Below are positions 46,950 to 56,562 of a DNA stretch of 64,000 bases, in pieces (the first letter of the stretch is position 1; each line of letters opens with the position of its first letter). A program made the position numbers and the translations under genes. Under the pieces are notes generated by a model. It was given only the letters and a program-made list of their open reading frames with translations. It was not told where the DNA came from and searched no databases. Origin of the DNA: Streptomyces lasiicapitis. GTDB lineage: Bacteria; Actinomycetota; Actinomycetes; Streptomycetales; Streptomycetaceae. The stretch is from positions 62,001 to 126,000 of the forward strand of contig NZ_BMNG01000005.1 in NCBI RefSeq assembly GCF_014646335.1. The letters run 5' to 3'.

Positions 46950-47878
46950 TGACGAAGGCAATCACCGTCTCCGGGCTGCACAAGTCGTTCGGCCGGACAC
47001 ACGCCCTCGACGGCCTCGATCTGGACGTCGAGCGCGGCGAGGTGCACGGCTTCCTCGGGCCCAACGGGGCGGGCAAGTCCACCACCATCCGCGTCCTGCT
47101 CGGTCTGCTGCGCGCCGACTCCGGCGCCGCCCAGCTCCTCGGCAGGGACCCGTGGCACGACGCGGTCGAACTGCACCGGCACATCGCGTACGTACCGGGA
47201 GACGTCACCCTGTGGCGGAACCTCTCCGGCGGCGAAGTCATCGACCTGTACGGCAAGTTGAGGGGCGGCCTCGACAAGCGGCGGCGCGCCGACCTCGTCG
47301 CGCGGTTCGAGCTGGACCCGACCAAGAAGGGCCGCGCCTACTCCAAGGGCAACCGCCAGAAGGTCGCGCTGGTCGCCGCGTTCGCCTCGGACGTCGAGCT
47401 GCTGATCCTGGACGAGCCGACGTCGGGCCTCGACCCGCTGATGGAGGAGGTCTTCCAGAGCTGCGTGGCGGACGCGCGCCGCGCGGGCCGCACCGTCCTG
47501 CTGTCCTCGCACATCCTCAGCGAGGTGGAGACCCTCTGCGACCGCGTCAGCATCATCCGCAAGGGCCACACCGTCGAGACGGGCTCGCTCGCCGACCTGC
47601 GCCACCTCACCCGCACCAGCATCCGCGCCGAACTCGTCCGCGAGCCGAACGGCCTGTCCCACCTGCCCGGCGTGCACGACCTGGAGATCGACGGGCACCG
47701 CGTGGCCCTCCAGGTCGACACCGACAAGCTGGACGCCGTGCTGCGCGCCCTCACCGAGTCCGGCGTACGCACCCTGACGAGCACGCCGCCCACCCTGGAG
47801 GAGCTGTTCCTGCGGCACTACCAAGAAGACGCGGCGGACGCGACGGGCGTACGTACCGAAGAGGCGATGTCGCGATGA
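46949..47878 (+). CDS. ABC transporter ATP-binding protein (ABC-2 exporter)
   Basis: 309 residues. Walker [11 protein letters not shown] at about 37-46, signature helix altered to [15 protein letters not shown] in place of LSGGQ (as in many DrrA/YhaQ-like exporter ATPases), Walker [14 protein letters not shown], and switch His in [13 protein letters not shown]-terminal 90-residue extension is typical of drug or lipid export ATPases. Stop/start overlap ATGA with the permease. Likely induced when the GbsR/MarR repressor binds its ligand. Confidence 0.93.
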   Translation: MTKAITVSGLHKSFGRTHALDGLDLDVERGEVHGFLGPNGAGKSTTIRVLLGLLRADSGAAQLLGRDPWHDAVELHRHIAYVPGDVTLWRNLSGGEVIDLYGKLRGGLDKRRRADLVARFELDPTKKGRAYSKGNRQKVALVAAFASDVELLILDEPTSGLDPLMEEVFQSCVADARRAGRTVLLSSHILSEVETLCDRVSIIRKGHTVETGSLADLRHLTRTSIRAELVREPNGLSHLPGVHDLEIDGHRVALQVDTDKLDAVLRALTESGVRTLTSTPPTLEELFLRHYQEDAADATGVRTEEAMSR

Positions 47879-49491
47879 CCGCCGCGACCGGCACGCTGCC
47901 CGCGCCACGCGCGCGCGGCCGGGGCCATCTCACCGGCACCCGCCCCCTGTTGCGCCTGGCGCTGCGCCGCGACCGCGTGCTGATCCCGGTGTGGCTCGTC
48001 GTCATCGCGATGATGGTCCTGAGCATGCCGAACACCCTCAAGGAGGTGTACGGCACGGCGGCCCAGCGCGCCGACCTGATGGAGTCGCTCGCCACCAACG
48101 CCTCCCTGCGCGCCCTCTACGGCCCGGTCTTCGACCAGTCCTACGGCGGCCTCACGGCCTGGCGCGTCGGTACGTTCGCCGGGGTGCTCGCGGCCGTGAT
48201 GAGCCTCGTCATCGTCGTACGGCACACGCGCGAGGAGGAGGAGACGGGCCGCCAGGAGATGATCTCCTCGGCCATGGTCGGCCGTCGCGCGCCGCTGACG
48301 TCCGCGCTGCTCACCGCGCTCGTCGCCAATTCGCTGCTCGGCCTGCTCGTGGCCGGCGGGCTCGCCGGTGAGGGCGGGGCGGGCGCGCTCGCGCTCGGTG
48401 TCGGCATCGCCTGCGTGGGCATGGTGTTCGCCACGATGGCGGCGATCGTCGCCCAGTTCACGGAGAGCGCCCGGCTCGCCAAGGGCCTGACGTCGGCGCT
48501 GCTCGGCGCCGCGTTCGTGCTGCGCGCGGCCGGCGACTCGGCGACCGCCGACGGATCGTCGCCGCTCACCTGGCTCTCGCCGGTGGGCTGGCTGGAGAAT
48601 CTGCGGTCGTTCGGGGACGAGCGGTGGTGGGTGCTTCTGCTGTTCGTGGGCGCCGTCGCCGTGCAGTGCGTGGCGGCGTACGAACTGGCCGGGCGCCGTG
48701 ACGTCGGCATGAGCTTCCTGCCGGCCAGGGCAGGCCCGGCACACGGCCGCATCGGCACGGCGGGCGCGCTGGCCCGGCGGCTGCAGCGCGGCGCGGTCAT
48801 CGGCTGGAGCCTCGGCTTCCTGGCCGCGGGCGTCGTCTTCGGCGGCCTGACGGAGGGCGCCACCGACCTGGTCGGCGACAACGAGAACACCCGCGAGATC
48901 TTCGAGCGCATGGGCGGTCAGTCCGGCCTCACCGACGCCTTCCTCGCCGCGATCGTCGGCATGATCGGCATGGTCGGCGCACTCTACGTCGTCGCCTCGG
49001 TCCTGCGGCTGGGCGCCGAGGAGACCTCGGGGCGCGCCGAGCCGGTCCTCGCGAACGCGGTGGGCAGGCTGCGCTGGGCGGCGGGCCACCTCGTCGTCGC
49101 CTTCGCGGGCGCCGCGCTGATCATGCTGCTCGCGGCCTGCGGACTCGGCCTCGGGTACGGGCAGGACTTCGGCCCGATCGTCGGTGCCTGCCTGGTCCAG
49201 CTCCCCGCGATCTGGCTGATCGGCTCGCTGGCCGTGCTGCTCCACGGCGTCTCGCCCCAACTGGCCGTCGCCGCCTGGGGAGTCGCGGGCCTCGCCCTGC
49301 TCATCGGCTGGATCGGCCCCGCCCTCGACCTGCCGCAGCCGGTGATGAACCTGTCGCCGTTCTCGCACCTGCCGAAGCTGCCGGGCCAGGACATGGCGTG
49401 GAGCCCGGTGCTGCTGCTCACGTCGCTCGCGGTGGTGTTCACGGCGGTCGGGCTCGCGGGGCTGCGCAGACGGGACATGGCGACGGGCTGA
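47875..49491 (+). CDS. ABC-2 type exporter permease, duplicated architecture
   Basis: 538 residues with about twelve hydrophobic helices in two similar halves (first half [50 protein letters not shown]; second half [49 protein letters not shown]). The repeated RxxEExxGRxE motif after the second helix of each half shows an internal duplication, so one polypeptide with an ATPase dimer makes the exporter. Substrate probably a lipophilic drug or polyketide, by family. Confidence 0.9.
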   Translation: MTAATGTLPAPRARGRGHLTGTRPLLRLALRRDRVLIPVWLVVIAMMVLSMPNTLKEVYGTAAQRADLMESLATNASLRALYGPVFDQSYGGLTAWRVGTFAGVLAAVMSLVIVVRHTREEEETGRQEMISSAMVGRRAPLTSALLTALVANSLLGLLVAGGLAGEGGAGALALGVGIACVGMVFATMAAIVAQFTESARLAKGLTSALLGAAFVLRAAGDSATADGSSPLTWLSPVGWLENLRSFGDERWWVLLLFVGAVAVQCVAAYELAGRRDVGMSFLPARAGPAHGRIGTAGALARRLQRGAVIGWSLGFLAAGVVFGGLTEGATDLVGDNENTREIFERMGGQSGLTDAFLAAIVGMIGMVGALYVVASVLRLGAEETSGRAEPVLANAVGRLRWAAGHLVVAFAGAALIMLLAACGLGLGYGQDFGPIVGACLVQLPAIWLIGSLAVLLHGVSPQLAVAAWGVAGLALLIGWIGPALDLPQPVMNLSPFSHLPKLPGQDMAWSPVLLLTSLAVVFTAVGLAGLRRRDMATG

Positions 49492-49504
49492 GCACGCTGG
49501 TGCC

Positions 49505-50713
49505 TCAGCACTCGACGAGCAGCTCCCCCAGCCCCCGGATCACGAAGCCCGGCTTGCGCGACGGCTCCGCCACGAGCCGCAGATCTGGGGCCCGGCGCAG
49601 CAACGCGCCCAGCGAGGCGGCCAGTTCGATGCGGGCGAGCGGCGCGCCCACGCAGTAGTGGATGCCCGCGCCGAAGGAGATGTGCGGGTTGTCGGCGCGG
49701 GCCAGGTCCAGGGTGTCGGGGGCGGCGAACGCGGCCGGGTCCCGGTTGGCGGAGCCGAAGAGCAGCGCGACCTCGCTGCCGCGCGGGACGACGGTGTCCC
49801 CGACCTCGATGTCGTCGAGCACCCACCGCTCGAAGAGCTGGAGCGGGGTGTCGTGGCGCAGCAGCTCCTCGACGGCCGTGGGCAGCAGCTTCTCCGGCGC
49901 GGCGCGCAGGGCGGCGAGCTGTTCCGGGTGACGGAAGAGGACGTTCCACCCGTTCGCCGTGGAGTTGACGGTGGCCTCGTGCCCCGCGTTCAGGAGCAGC
50001 ACGCAGGTCGAGATCATCTCCTGCTCGCTGAGCCGCTCACCCTCGTCGTGGGCGGCGATGAGAGCGCTGATCAGATCCTCGCCGGGCTCCTTGCGCCGAG
50101 CGGCGATCAACTCCCGCAGATACAAAGAGAATTCGACCGACGCGTGCACGGCCCGAGCCGCCGTCTCCTCCCCCGGGTTCAGCTCGTACATCCCGCAGAT
50201 GTCCGCCGACCAGGGCCGCAGCGGCCCCCGGTCCGCCTCCGGGATGCCCAGCATCTCGGCGATCACCGCGACGGGCAGCGGCTCGGCAACCCGCGCCACC
50301 AGGTCCCCGCCGCCGTCCGCCACGAGTCCCCGCACGAGGTCGTCCGCGAGGCCCTCGACGTACGGACGGAGCCGCTCGACCGTGCGCGGCGTGAACGCCT
50401 TCGCCACCAGACGGCGGACGCGGGTGTGCGCCGGGGCCTCAAGGTCGAGCATGCCGTTGCCGTTCAGGACGTGGAACGGCTCGTGCGCGGGCGGCGGGGC
50501 CTGGCGGCCGAACTCCTCGTGGCTGTACCGGTGCAGATACGTGCGGCCGAGCCGCCGGTCCCGCAGCAGGGCCGAGACGTCCGCGTGGTGCGGGATCAGG
50601 TACTGGCCGGTCGGCTCGTAGTGATGTACGCGGCCACGTGCGCGGAGCGCGGCGTACGCGGGGTAGGGATCGGCCACGAACTCGGGCGACCAGGGGTCGA
50701 AGGGGGCGTCCAT
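49505..50713 (-). CDS. Cytochrome P450 (CYP107-like)
   Basis: 402 residues. Haem ligand Cys354 in FGAGIHYCVGAPLAR, I-helix LLNAGHEATVN, K-helix ELLR, and the PERF-like segment around FAAPDTLDLARADNPH. Soluble bacterial class I P450, needing ferredoxin and reductase from elsewhere. From memory its place in the gene order matches CYP107P1 of S. coelicolor. It converges with the exporter permease (13 bp apart), with no ferredoxin neighbour. Confidence 0.94.
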   Translation of the reverse strand: MDAPFDPWSPEFVADPYPAYAALRARGRVHHYEPTGQYLIPHHADVSALLRDRRLGRTYLHRYSHEEFGRQAPPPAHEPFHVLNGNGMLDLEAPAHTRVRRLVAKAFTPRTVERLRPYVEGLADDLVRGLVADGGGDLVARVAEPLPVAVIAEMLGIPEADRGPLRPWSADICGMYELNPGEETAARAVHASVEFSLYLRELIAARRKEPGEDLISALIAAHDEGERLSEQEMISTCVLLLNAGHEATVNSTANGWNVLFRHPEQLAALRAAPEKLLPTAVEELLRHDTPLQLFERWVLDDIEVGDTVVPRGSEVALLFGSANRDPAAFAAPDTLDLARADNPHISFGAGIHYCVGAPLARIELAASLGALLRRAPDLRLVAEPSRKPGFVIRGLGELLVEC

Positions 50714-50755
50714 GCAGGGACGTTAGCCCCGCGCACCGCGCCTGACCAGCCCCGC

Positions 50756-51436
50756 TCAGCCCGGTGTGACCAGGCGTGCCTCGTACGCGAACACGGCGGC
50801 CTGGGTGCGGTCGCGCAGGCCGAGTTTCACCAGGACCCGGCTGACGTGCGTCTTGATCGTGGACTCGGCGACGACGAGGCGCGCGGCGATCTCCGCGTTG
50901 GAAAGCCCCTGCGCGATGAGGACGAGCACCTCCGTCTCGCGCTCGGTCAGCTCCCCGTACTGGGCCTGCGCCTGCGCGGACGCCATCAGCCGCGGGTTGT
51001 CCGACAGCTTCGAGAACTCCGTGATCAGGCGGCGCGTCACGCTCGGCGCGAGCAGGGCCTCACCGGCGGCCACCACCCGCACGCCGTCCGCGAGTTGGCG
51101 GGCCGACGCATCCTTCAGCAGGAAGCCTGACGCGCCCGCGCGCAGCGCCTGGTACACGTACTCATCGAGGTCGAAGGTCGTCAGGACGAGCACCTTCGTC
51201 TCCACCAGCGCGTCCGCGACGATCTCGCGGGTGGCGTCGATGCCGTTCATCTCGGGCATGCGGATGTCCATCAGGACGACGTCCGGGGCGAGTTCGCGCA
51301 CCCGCCGCACGGCTTCGAGGCCGTTCACCGCCTCGCCGACGACCTCGATCTCCGGCATCGCGTTCAGGAGCACGGAGAAGCCCTCGCGGACCATCATCTG
51401 GTCGTCGGCGATCAGGACACGAATGGTCCGGGTCAT
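50756..51436 (-). CDS. NarL-type response regulator
   Basis: 226 residues. Receiver with D11/D12, phosphoacceptor D57 (VVLMDIRMPEMNG) and K108; LuxR HTH at about 160-215 (LTERETEVLVLIAQGLSNAEIAARLVVAESTIKTHVSRVLVKLGLRDR). Its ATG overlaps the kinase stop by 4 bp, so the pair is coupled. Target genes unknown; the neighbouring P450 or exporter could be among them. Confidence 0.93.
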   Translation of the reverse strand: MTRTIRVLIADDQMMVREGFSVLLNAMPEIEVVGEAVNGLEAVRRVRELAPDVVLMDIRMPEMNGIDATREIVADALVETKVLVLTTFDLDEYVYQALRAGASGFLLKDASARQLADGVRVVAAGEALLAPSVTRRLITEFSKLSDNPRLMASAQAQAQYGELTERETEVLVLIAQGLSNAEIAARLVVAESTIKTHVSRVLVKLGLRDRTQAAVFAYEARLVTPG

Positions 51437-52860
51437 GCGGGTTCGCCTCCGGCGTGCTTGTTCAGGGAGAGGGTTTTCGTGGTGTCGGCGGCTTTGTACG
51501 TGGTGTCGGCGGCCTTGTTCGTGTCGTCCGCGGCCTTGGGGGTGTCGGCCTTGGGGGTCTCGGGCTTGGGGACCTCCACCGGCACCGGCAGGAACACGGT
51601 CACCTCGTAGCCCCCGTCCCCCGTCGCCTCGGCCGTCATCTCGCCGTCCAGCATCGTCACGCGCTCCCGCATGCCGGTGATGCCGTGCCCGGCGCCCGGC
51701 GAGGGCTTGACCGGCTCGGTCGCGGGGCCGTTCACGACGCGCAGGCCGAGGCCGCCGAGCACGTACCCGATCTCCACCCGGGCCGTCGCGCCCGGCGCGT
51801 GCCGCAGGCTGTTGCTGAGGGCCTCCTGCACGATGCGGTACGCCGAAAGCTCCACGCCCTGCGGCAGCTCCCGCACGGCGCCGGTGACGGCCTTCTCCAC
51901 GTTCAGACCGGTGTCACGCACGTTGTCGAGGAGCCGGTCGATGTCGGCGAGGGTCGGCTGCGGGGCGTCGGGAGCCTCGTAGTCCTCGGCGCGGACGACG
52001 CCGAGGACGCGGCGCAGTTCCGTCAGGGCGATCACGGCGTTCTCGCGGATCGTCGCGAAGGCCTGCTCCAGCTCCGGGGGCGGGTTCTCCACGCGGTACG
52101 GGGCGGCCTCGGCCTGGATGGCGACCACCGACATGTGGTGGGCCACGACGTCGTGCAGCTCGCGGGCGATGTTGGTGCGCTCCTCCAGGAGCGTGCGCTT
52201 GTCCCGCTCGACGGCGGTGACCGTGCGCTCGGCGACGACCTCGCGGCGGGTGTGGGAGTTCACGGCGACCAGGCTGACCAGGGCGACCGCGACGCCGCTG
52301 ACCACGGCGAGCGCCCCGCTGTTGGAGCCGTAGCTCGACCCGGCGCCGTCCGCGAAGAACGAATACACGGTCGTGAGGACCCACATCCAGGCCGCCGTGC
52401 GGGGGCGGGTGCGGGCCGCGACCACCATCATCACCATGGTGTGCCCCACGAAGGAGCCCGGCGACCACGGATAGTCCCCGCCGCCGATCGCGACCGCCAG
52501 GAACGGGGTCACCGCCAGGGACAGCCACCACGCGAGGACCGGGCGCACCAGCGTCAGGGCCACCGTGGCCGCGGGGACCAGCGACGCCAGGACCTCGACC
52601 AGGTCGTTGCCGCCGTAGCCGCCGGACATCCCCGCGTACGTGATCATCACCGTGAACGCGGCCATCGCCAGGACCACCGCGTGCGGGAACCACACGGCGA
52701 GCCTGCGTATCCGCCCCGTCAGCCACTGCACCGGCGGGGCGTCCCCGCGCAGCGGGGGCAGGGGCCGATAGGCGAAGGCGTCGTGGAAGAGGTCCGTGCG
52801 CAGTCCCTGGAGGACGTTCTGCGCGAGGTGGAGCTCCGGGCTGCGAGTTTTCTCGGTCAC
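51433..52860 (-). CDS. Sensor histidine kinase (HisKA_3) with repetitive tail
   Basis: 475 residues. About five transmembrane helices between 55 and 200 with little external sequence, a coiled linker, HisKA_3 with His236 in IARELHDVVAHHMSVV, and HATPase_c (EALSNSLRHAPGA; GHGITGMRERV). The DesK/LiaS-like layout suggests intramembrane sensing. The last 50 residues are a low-complexity Lys/Ala/Asp/Thr tail with KAADTT-type repeats, absent from family relatives. First gene of the two-component operon. Confidence 0.92.
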   Translation of the reverse strand: MTEKTRSPELHLAQNVLQGLRTDLFHDAFAYRPLPPLRGDAPPVQWLTGRIRRLAVWFPHAVVLAMAAFTVMITYAGMSGGYGGNDLVEVLASLVPAATVALTLVRPVLAWWLSLAVTPFLAVAIGGGDYPWSPGSFVGHTMVMMVVAARTRPRTAAWMWVLTTVYSFFADGAGSSYGSNSGALAVVSGVAVALVSLVAVNSHTRREVVAERTVTAVERDKRTLLEERTNIARELHDVVAHHMSVVAIQAEAAPYRVENPPPELEQAFATIRENAVIALTELRRVLGVVRAEDYEAPDAPQPTLADIDRLLDNVRDTGLNVEKAVTGAVRELPQGVELSAYRIVQEALSNSLRHAPGATARVEIGYVLGGLGLRVVNGPATEPVKPSPGAGHGITGMRERVTMLDGEMTAEATGDGGYEVTVFLPVPVEVPKPETPKADTPKAADDTNKAADTTYKAADTTKTLSLNKHAGGEPA

Positions 52861-52939
52861 GCGATAGACGGTACGGGCCGGTGGCCGCGGGTCGCGTCCC
52901 CTGCGGGACGGGTTGTGGGGGGTCCGTCGCAGGTACTAC

Positions 52940-53100
52940 GCGGGCCCTGCCGGGGGCTTCCCCAACCCCGCCCCCTCCCGTAACCGAGGGGGGGTACACC
53001 TTGCCGGTGCGGCTGGGTTTCAGCCCGTCCGGCGCTTGAGGACGAGGCGCGGAGCGCCGACAGGGGGAGAGGGGCGGAGCCCCAGACGGGAGCGGGGGTC
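52940..53100. repeat. Dispersed composite repeat, mixed orientation copy
   Basis: The CCTGCCGGGGGCTTCCCC / CCGCCCCCTCCCG part (52945-52980) is in forward orientation, while the core at 53021-53044 (one mismatch) and the following GGGGCGGAGCCCC part are reversed. It fills the gap between the kinase promoter and the hydrolase stop. Confidence 0.75.
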
Positions 53101-53108
53101 AGGCCGTC

Positions 53109-54068
53109 TCAGAAGGCAAGCTGCGCGATCTCTTCCGCCACCACCGCGCACGCGTCCGCCGCCGGGTCGATCAGCGGGAAGTGCCCGACCTCCTCGAGCA
53201 GCGTGACCCCGACGACCTCGCCGGCCTTCGCGGCCGCGTCCGCGTACGCCTCGGCGACGGCCTGCGGCACCACGATGTCGGTGCGGCCCTGGACGACGGT
53301 GGTGGCGATGCCGGTGGGCAGCAGGGCGGCCGGGTCGGCGTGCCCGAGCCGCTCCTCGAACAGCGCCTCGACGTCGGCGCCGCCACCGGCGGCACCCACC
53401 CCCAGGAACTGCCGCACCGCCCCGGAACACACGTCGAGCTCGTCGGCCACCCGCAGGTCGGCGATCGGCGCGAGCGCGACCACGCCCCGCAGCGGCGCGG
53501 GCCGCGCCCGGTGCCACCGCGAGCCCTCCGGCAGTACGTGCCGTGCGGCAGCCCACAGCGCGAGGTGGGCGCCGGCCGAGTGCCCGGTCACCACGACCCG
53601 CTTCGGGTCGGCCATCGGCAGGGCCTCGCGGACCAGTGCGGGCAGCGCGTCGAGCGCGGCGGCGACGTCGTCGAGGGTCTCGGGCCAGCGCCCGGCGATC
53701 GGACGGCCGTCGGTGCCCTCCGCGTCAGCCGGTCCGCCCTGCGCCGGAATGCCCCCGCCGGGCCCGCCCGGCCCACCGGCCGAACTGCCCTTGCGGTACT
53801 CGATGTTGGCGACGGCGAACCCGCGCCGGGCCAGGAAGTCCGCGAACGGTGTCACGTGCAAGCGGTCGTACGGCGCCCGCCAGGCCCCGCCGTGCAGCAC
53901 CACGACGAGCGGCGCGGGCCGGTCGGCGGCGCCGCGCGGGGCGTAGAAGTCGACGATCTGATCCGCGTGCGCGCCGTACGCGGCGGTGGAGTCCGGCGGC
54001 ACCGCGGGATGCGCGAAGGCGGATTCCTCCTCGGCGGCATCGCGGGCCACGGCTGCGTCGTCCGGCAT
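53109..54068 (-). CDS. Alpha/beta hydrolase, probable kynurenine formamidase
   Basis: 319 residues. Oxyanion motif HGGAW at 59-63, nucleophile Ser164 in VTGHSAGAHLALW, Asp in VVQGRTDIVVP, His in EEVGHFPLIDP. HGGxW alpha/beta hydrolases downstream of kynU usually hydrolyse N-formylkynurenine, the step between kynA and kynU, and no KynB-type cyclase enzyme is present here, so that role is inferred. An unusual Gly/Pro/Ala-rich insert lies at about 96-125. It is 181 bp after kynU with a hairpin between, so it may be transcribed separately. Confidence 0.75.
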   Translation of the reverse strand: MPDDAAVARDAAEEESAFAHPAVPPDSTAAYGAHADQIVDFYAPRGAADRPAPLVVVLHGGAWRAPYDRLHVTPFADFLARRGFAVANIEYRKGSSAGGPGGPGGGIPAQGGPADAEGTDGRPIAGRWPETLDDVAAALDALPALVREALPMADPKRVVVTGHSAGAHLALWAAARHVLPEGSRWHRARPAPLRGVVALAPIADLRVADELDVCSGAVRQFLGVGAAGGGADVEALFEERLGHADPAALLPTGIATTVVQGRTDIVVPQAVAEAYADAAAKAGEVVGVTLLEEVGHFPLIDPAADACAVVAEEIAQLAF

Positions 54069-54105
54069 GCGGCAACCCTCTCAAATGTCGGCCTGCGTCC
54101 GCCCT

Positions 54106-54137
54106 CCGGTCGCCGGCGGCAACTGACCGGCGACCGG
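54106..54137 (-). terminator. 11-bp hairpin between kynU and the hydrolase gene
   Basis: CCGGTCGCCGG (54106-54116) and CCGGCGACCGG (54127-54137) pair perfectly with a 10-base loop, 113 bp after the kynU stop and 38 bp before the hydrolase start. It could be a terminator, an attenuator or an operator. Confidence 0.5.
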
Positions 54138-54249
54138 CGGACGTTCGTACCATGATCCAGACTTGGATGCGCCGGACGGTATCAGGATCCGCCCGGCATC
54201 CGTGCCGTCAGGGCCCGGCAGCCCTCGTCAGGGCCCCCGGGCACCTCCG

Positions 54250-55524
54250 TCAGGGCCCCCCGGGCGCCTCCGCCAGCGTGTCCGCGAGGACCCGCGCGGC
54301 CCGCTCCGCGTCCGCGAACGACACGTACAGCGGCGTGAAGCCGAAGCGCAGCACGTCCGGCGCGCGGTAGTCGCCGACCACGCCCCGCTCGATGAGCAGC
54401 TTCATCACGGCGGCGGCGTCCGGGCAGCGCAGCGCGATCTGGCTGCCCCGCTCGGCGTGCGCGACGGGAGTGATCGACTCGACCCGCCCCTCGGGCACGT
54501 ACGCGGCGACGCACTCCAGGAAGAAGTCCGTCAGGGCCAGGGACTTGGCGCGCACCGCGGCCGTCGACACGCCCTCCCACACGTCGAGTGCCGCGTCGAA
54601 GGCGAGCAGCGACAGGATGTCGGGGGTGCCGACGCGGCCGCGCACCGCGTCGTCGGCGGGCTCGTAGTCGGCCCGCATCCCGAAGGGCTCGACGTGCGAG
54701 TTCCAGCCGGGCAGCGGCGAGTCGAAGCGGGGCTGGTGCTCCTTGCGCACGTACAGGTACGCGGGCGAACCCGGGCCGCCGTTCAGGTACTTGTAGGTGC
54801 AGCCCACCGCCAGGTCCACGCCGTGCTCGTCGAGCCCGATCGGCAGGGCGCCCGCCGTGTGGCACAGGTCCCACACGACGAGGGCGCCCACCGCGTGCAC
54901 GGCCGCGGTGAGACCGGGCAGGTCGTGCAGCCTGCCGGAGCGGTAGTCGGCGTGGTTGAGGAGCACGGCGGCGGTGCGCGGGCCGAGGACGCCCGGTACG
55001 TCGGCCGGGGCGACGGGGATCAGCCGACAGCCGGTGAGGCGGGCGGCGGAGGAGGCGATGTAGCCGTCGGTGGGGAAGGTGGTGGAGTCGACGACGATCT
55101 CGTCGCGCTCCGTATCACCGTCCTCCTGGACGATGCGGACGGCGGCCACCAGCGCCTTGAAGATGTTCACGCTGGTGGAGTCGGCGACGACGACCTGCCC
55201 GGGGGCGGCGCCGAGCAGCGGGGCGAGCCGGTCGCCGATCCGCTCCGGCGCGGTCCACCAGCCGCTCTCGTCCCAGGAGCGGATGCGCAGCTGCCCCCAC
55301 TCGCGGGTGATGACGTCGACGACGCGGGCCTCGACGTTGGCGGGGAGGGCGCCGAGGGAGTTGCCGTCGAGGTAGACACCCGCGGCGTCAGCCGCATGAT
55401 CAGGTGCAGTGTCGAGGATGAAGTCCCGCCGTTTGGCGGCGAGTTCGTCCTTGCCGTCGAGCACCTCGGCCCGTGCCTTCATTTCCCGCTCTGCCATAGG
55501 GGCCACCCTCTGCGTCTCAGACAT
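54250..55524 (-). CDS. kynU: Kynureninase
   Basis: 424 residues. PLP enzyme cleaving kynurenine to anthranilate and alanine. Motifs: YLDGNSLGALP at 51-61, VVADSTSVNIFKAL, VVWDLCHTAGALP with cofactor Asp219, and GCTYKYLNGGPGSPAYLYV with Schiff-base Lys245. The ATG overlaps the kynA stop by 8 bp; an internal ATG at codon 10 (55497) with GAGGG upstream is another possible start. Second gene of the kyn operon. Downstream, GTCAGGG is repeated three times (54207, 54227, 54249). Confidence 0.96.
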   Translation of the reverse strand: MSETQRVAPMAEREMKARAEVLDGKDELAAKRRDFILDTAPDHAADAAGVYLDGNSLGALPANVEARVVDVITREWGQLRIRSWDESGWWTAPERIGDRLAPLLGAAPGQVVVADSTSVNIFKALVAAVRIVQEDGDTERDEIVVDSTTFPTDGYIASSAARLTGCRLIPVAPADVPGVLGPRTAAVLLNHADYRSGRLHDLPGLTAAVHAVGALVVWDLCHTAGALPIGLDEHGVDLAVGCTYKYLNGGPGSPAYLYVRKEHQPRFDSPLPGWNSHVEPFGMRADYEPADDAVRGRVGTPDILSLLAFDAALDVWEGVSTAAVRAKSLALTDFFLECVAAYVPEGRVESITPVAHAERGSQIALRCPDAAAVMKLLIERGVVGDYRAPDVLRFGFTPLYVSFADAERAARVLADTLAEAPGGP

Positions 55525-56392
55525 GGCTGCGTGCCGTCCACAGTTCCGGGAACACGTTCTTCGTCGCGCGCTTCTCCAGCCAGGCGACTCCGGCGGAGCC
55601 GCCCGTGCCGGTCTTGGAGCCCATGGCGCGGCGGGTGGCGACCAGGTGGTCGTTGCGCCATCGCCAGACGAGTTCGCCGACGTCGGTCAACGCCTCGCCG
55701 AGCCGGGCGAGTTCGTCGCCCTCGTCACCGGCGTACAGGGCCGTCCACACGGCCTCGACCTCGGGCGAGGGCTCGTACTTGCGGGATATGTCGCGCTCCA
55801 GGACGGCGGCCGGGACCGGGTGCCCGCGGCGGGCGAGGAGCCGAAGGACCTCGTCGTACAGGCTCGGCTCCTGCAGGGCCTTCTCCAGCTCGGCGTGCAC
55901 GCGCGGGGCACCGCGGTGCGGCACCAGCATGGACGCGGACTTCTCGCCGAGCAGGAACTCCATGCGCCGGTACATCGCCGACTGGAAGCCGGAGCCCTCG
56001 CCGAGCGCGCCCCGGTAGGAGTTGAACTGGGCGGGGGTGAGCTGGCCGAGCGGCTTCCACGAGTGGTTCAGGGCCTCCAGCTCCCGCACCGACCGCTTCA
56101 GCGCGGCGATCGCCACCGGCACGTCGTCCTCGCCCAGGGCGCGGGCCGCGGTCTCCCACTCGTGCACGATGACCGTGAACCACAGCTCCATGACCTGGGT
56201 GGTGACGAGGAAGACCATCTCGCCGGGGTCGTCGGACCGCAGGTGCTGGAGGTGGGTGAGGACGTCCGCCTGGACGTAGTCCTCGTAAGGGGTGGTGCCT
56301 GCGAAGTCGAGGTTCGGGCTGTCCGGGCTTTCGTCGTCCGTGGTTACGGACTGTGGCCGGGTCTCGTGCGCCGCGTGCGCCTCGTGGGACAT
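55517..56392 (-). CDS. kynA: Tryptophan 2,3-dioxygenase
   Basis: 291 residues. Haem enzyme opening the indole ring of tryptophan to N-formylkynurenine. Family signatures: TPYEDYVQADVL, MVFLVTTQVMELWF, FNSYRGALGEGSGFQS (RGALGEGSG loop at 127-135) and WRWRNDHLVATRRAMGSKTGTGGS with haem ligand His249. ATG 56392 has AGGAG 6 bases upstream. Leads the operon kynA-kynU; products feed anthranilate to catabolism, quorum or antibiotic pathways. Confidence 0.97.
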   Translation of the reverse strand: MSHEAHAAHETRPQSVTTDDESPDSPNLDFAGTTPYEDYVQADVLTHLQHLRSDDPGEMVFLVTTQVMELWFTVIVHEWETAARALGEDDVPVAIAALKRSVRELEALNHSWKPLGQLTPAQFNSYRGALGEGSGFQSAMYRRMEFLLGEKSASMLVPHRGAPRVHAELEKALQEPSLYDEVLRLLARRGHPVPAAVLERDISRKYEPSPEVEAVWTALYAGDEGDELARLGEALTDVGELVWRWRNDHLVATRRAMGSKTGTGGSAGVAWLEKRATKNVFPELWTARSHV

Positions 56393-56499
56393 CGCTGTCT
56401 CCTACATGCGTACTCCGGGTAGCGGTCCGCCCCTGCCGGTACCGGCACGGGGGCCCCGGTCCCCACCCGCATCCTCCGCAACATCCCGGGAAACGGCAA

Positions 56500-56534
56500 G
56501 ACCTGCCTGGTCACACCGGGTGTCCAGGCAGGTC
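56500..56534 (-). terminator. 11-bp hairpin after the DUF3151 gene
   Basis: GACCTGCCTGG (56500-56510) and CCAGGCAGGTC (56524-56534) pair perfectly with a 13-base loop, 29 bp after the DUF3151 stop and before the kynA leader. Confidence 0.7.
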
Positions 56535-56562
56535 GTGGGGTACGTGGGTACGCCGGTGGGGC

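Noticed and set aside
54207..54271. Three GTCAGGGCCC repeats at the kynU 3' end as a possible terminator
   Set aside because: They are direct, not inverted, repeats and cannot form a hairpin; noted only as local duplication.
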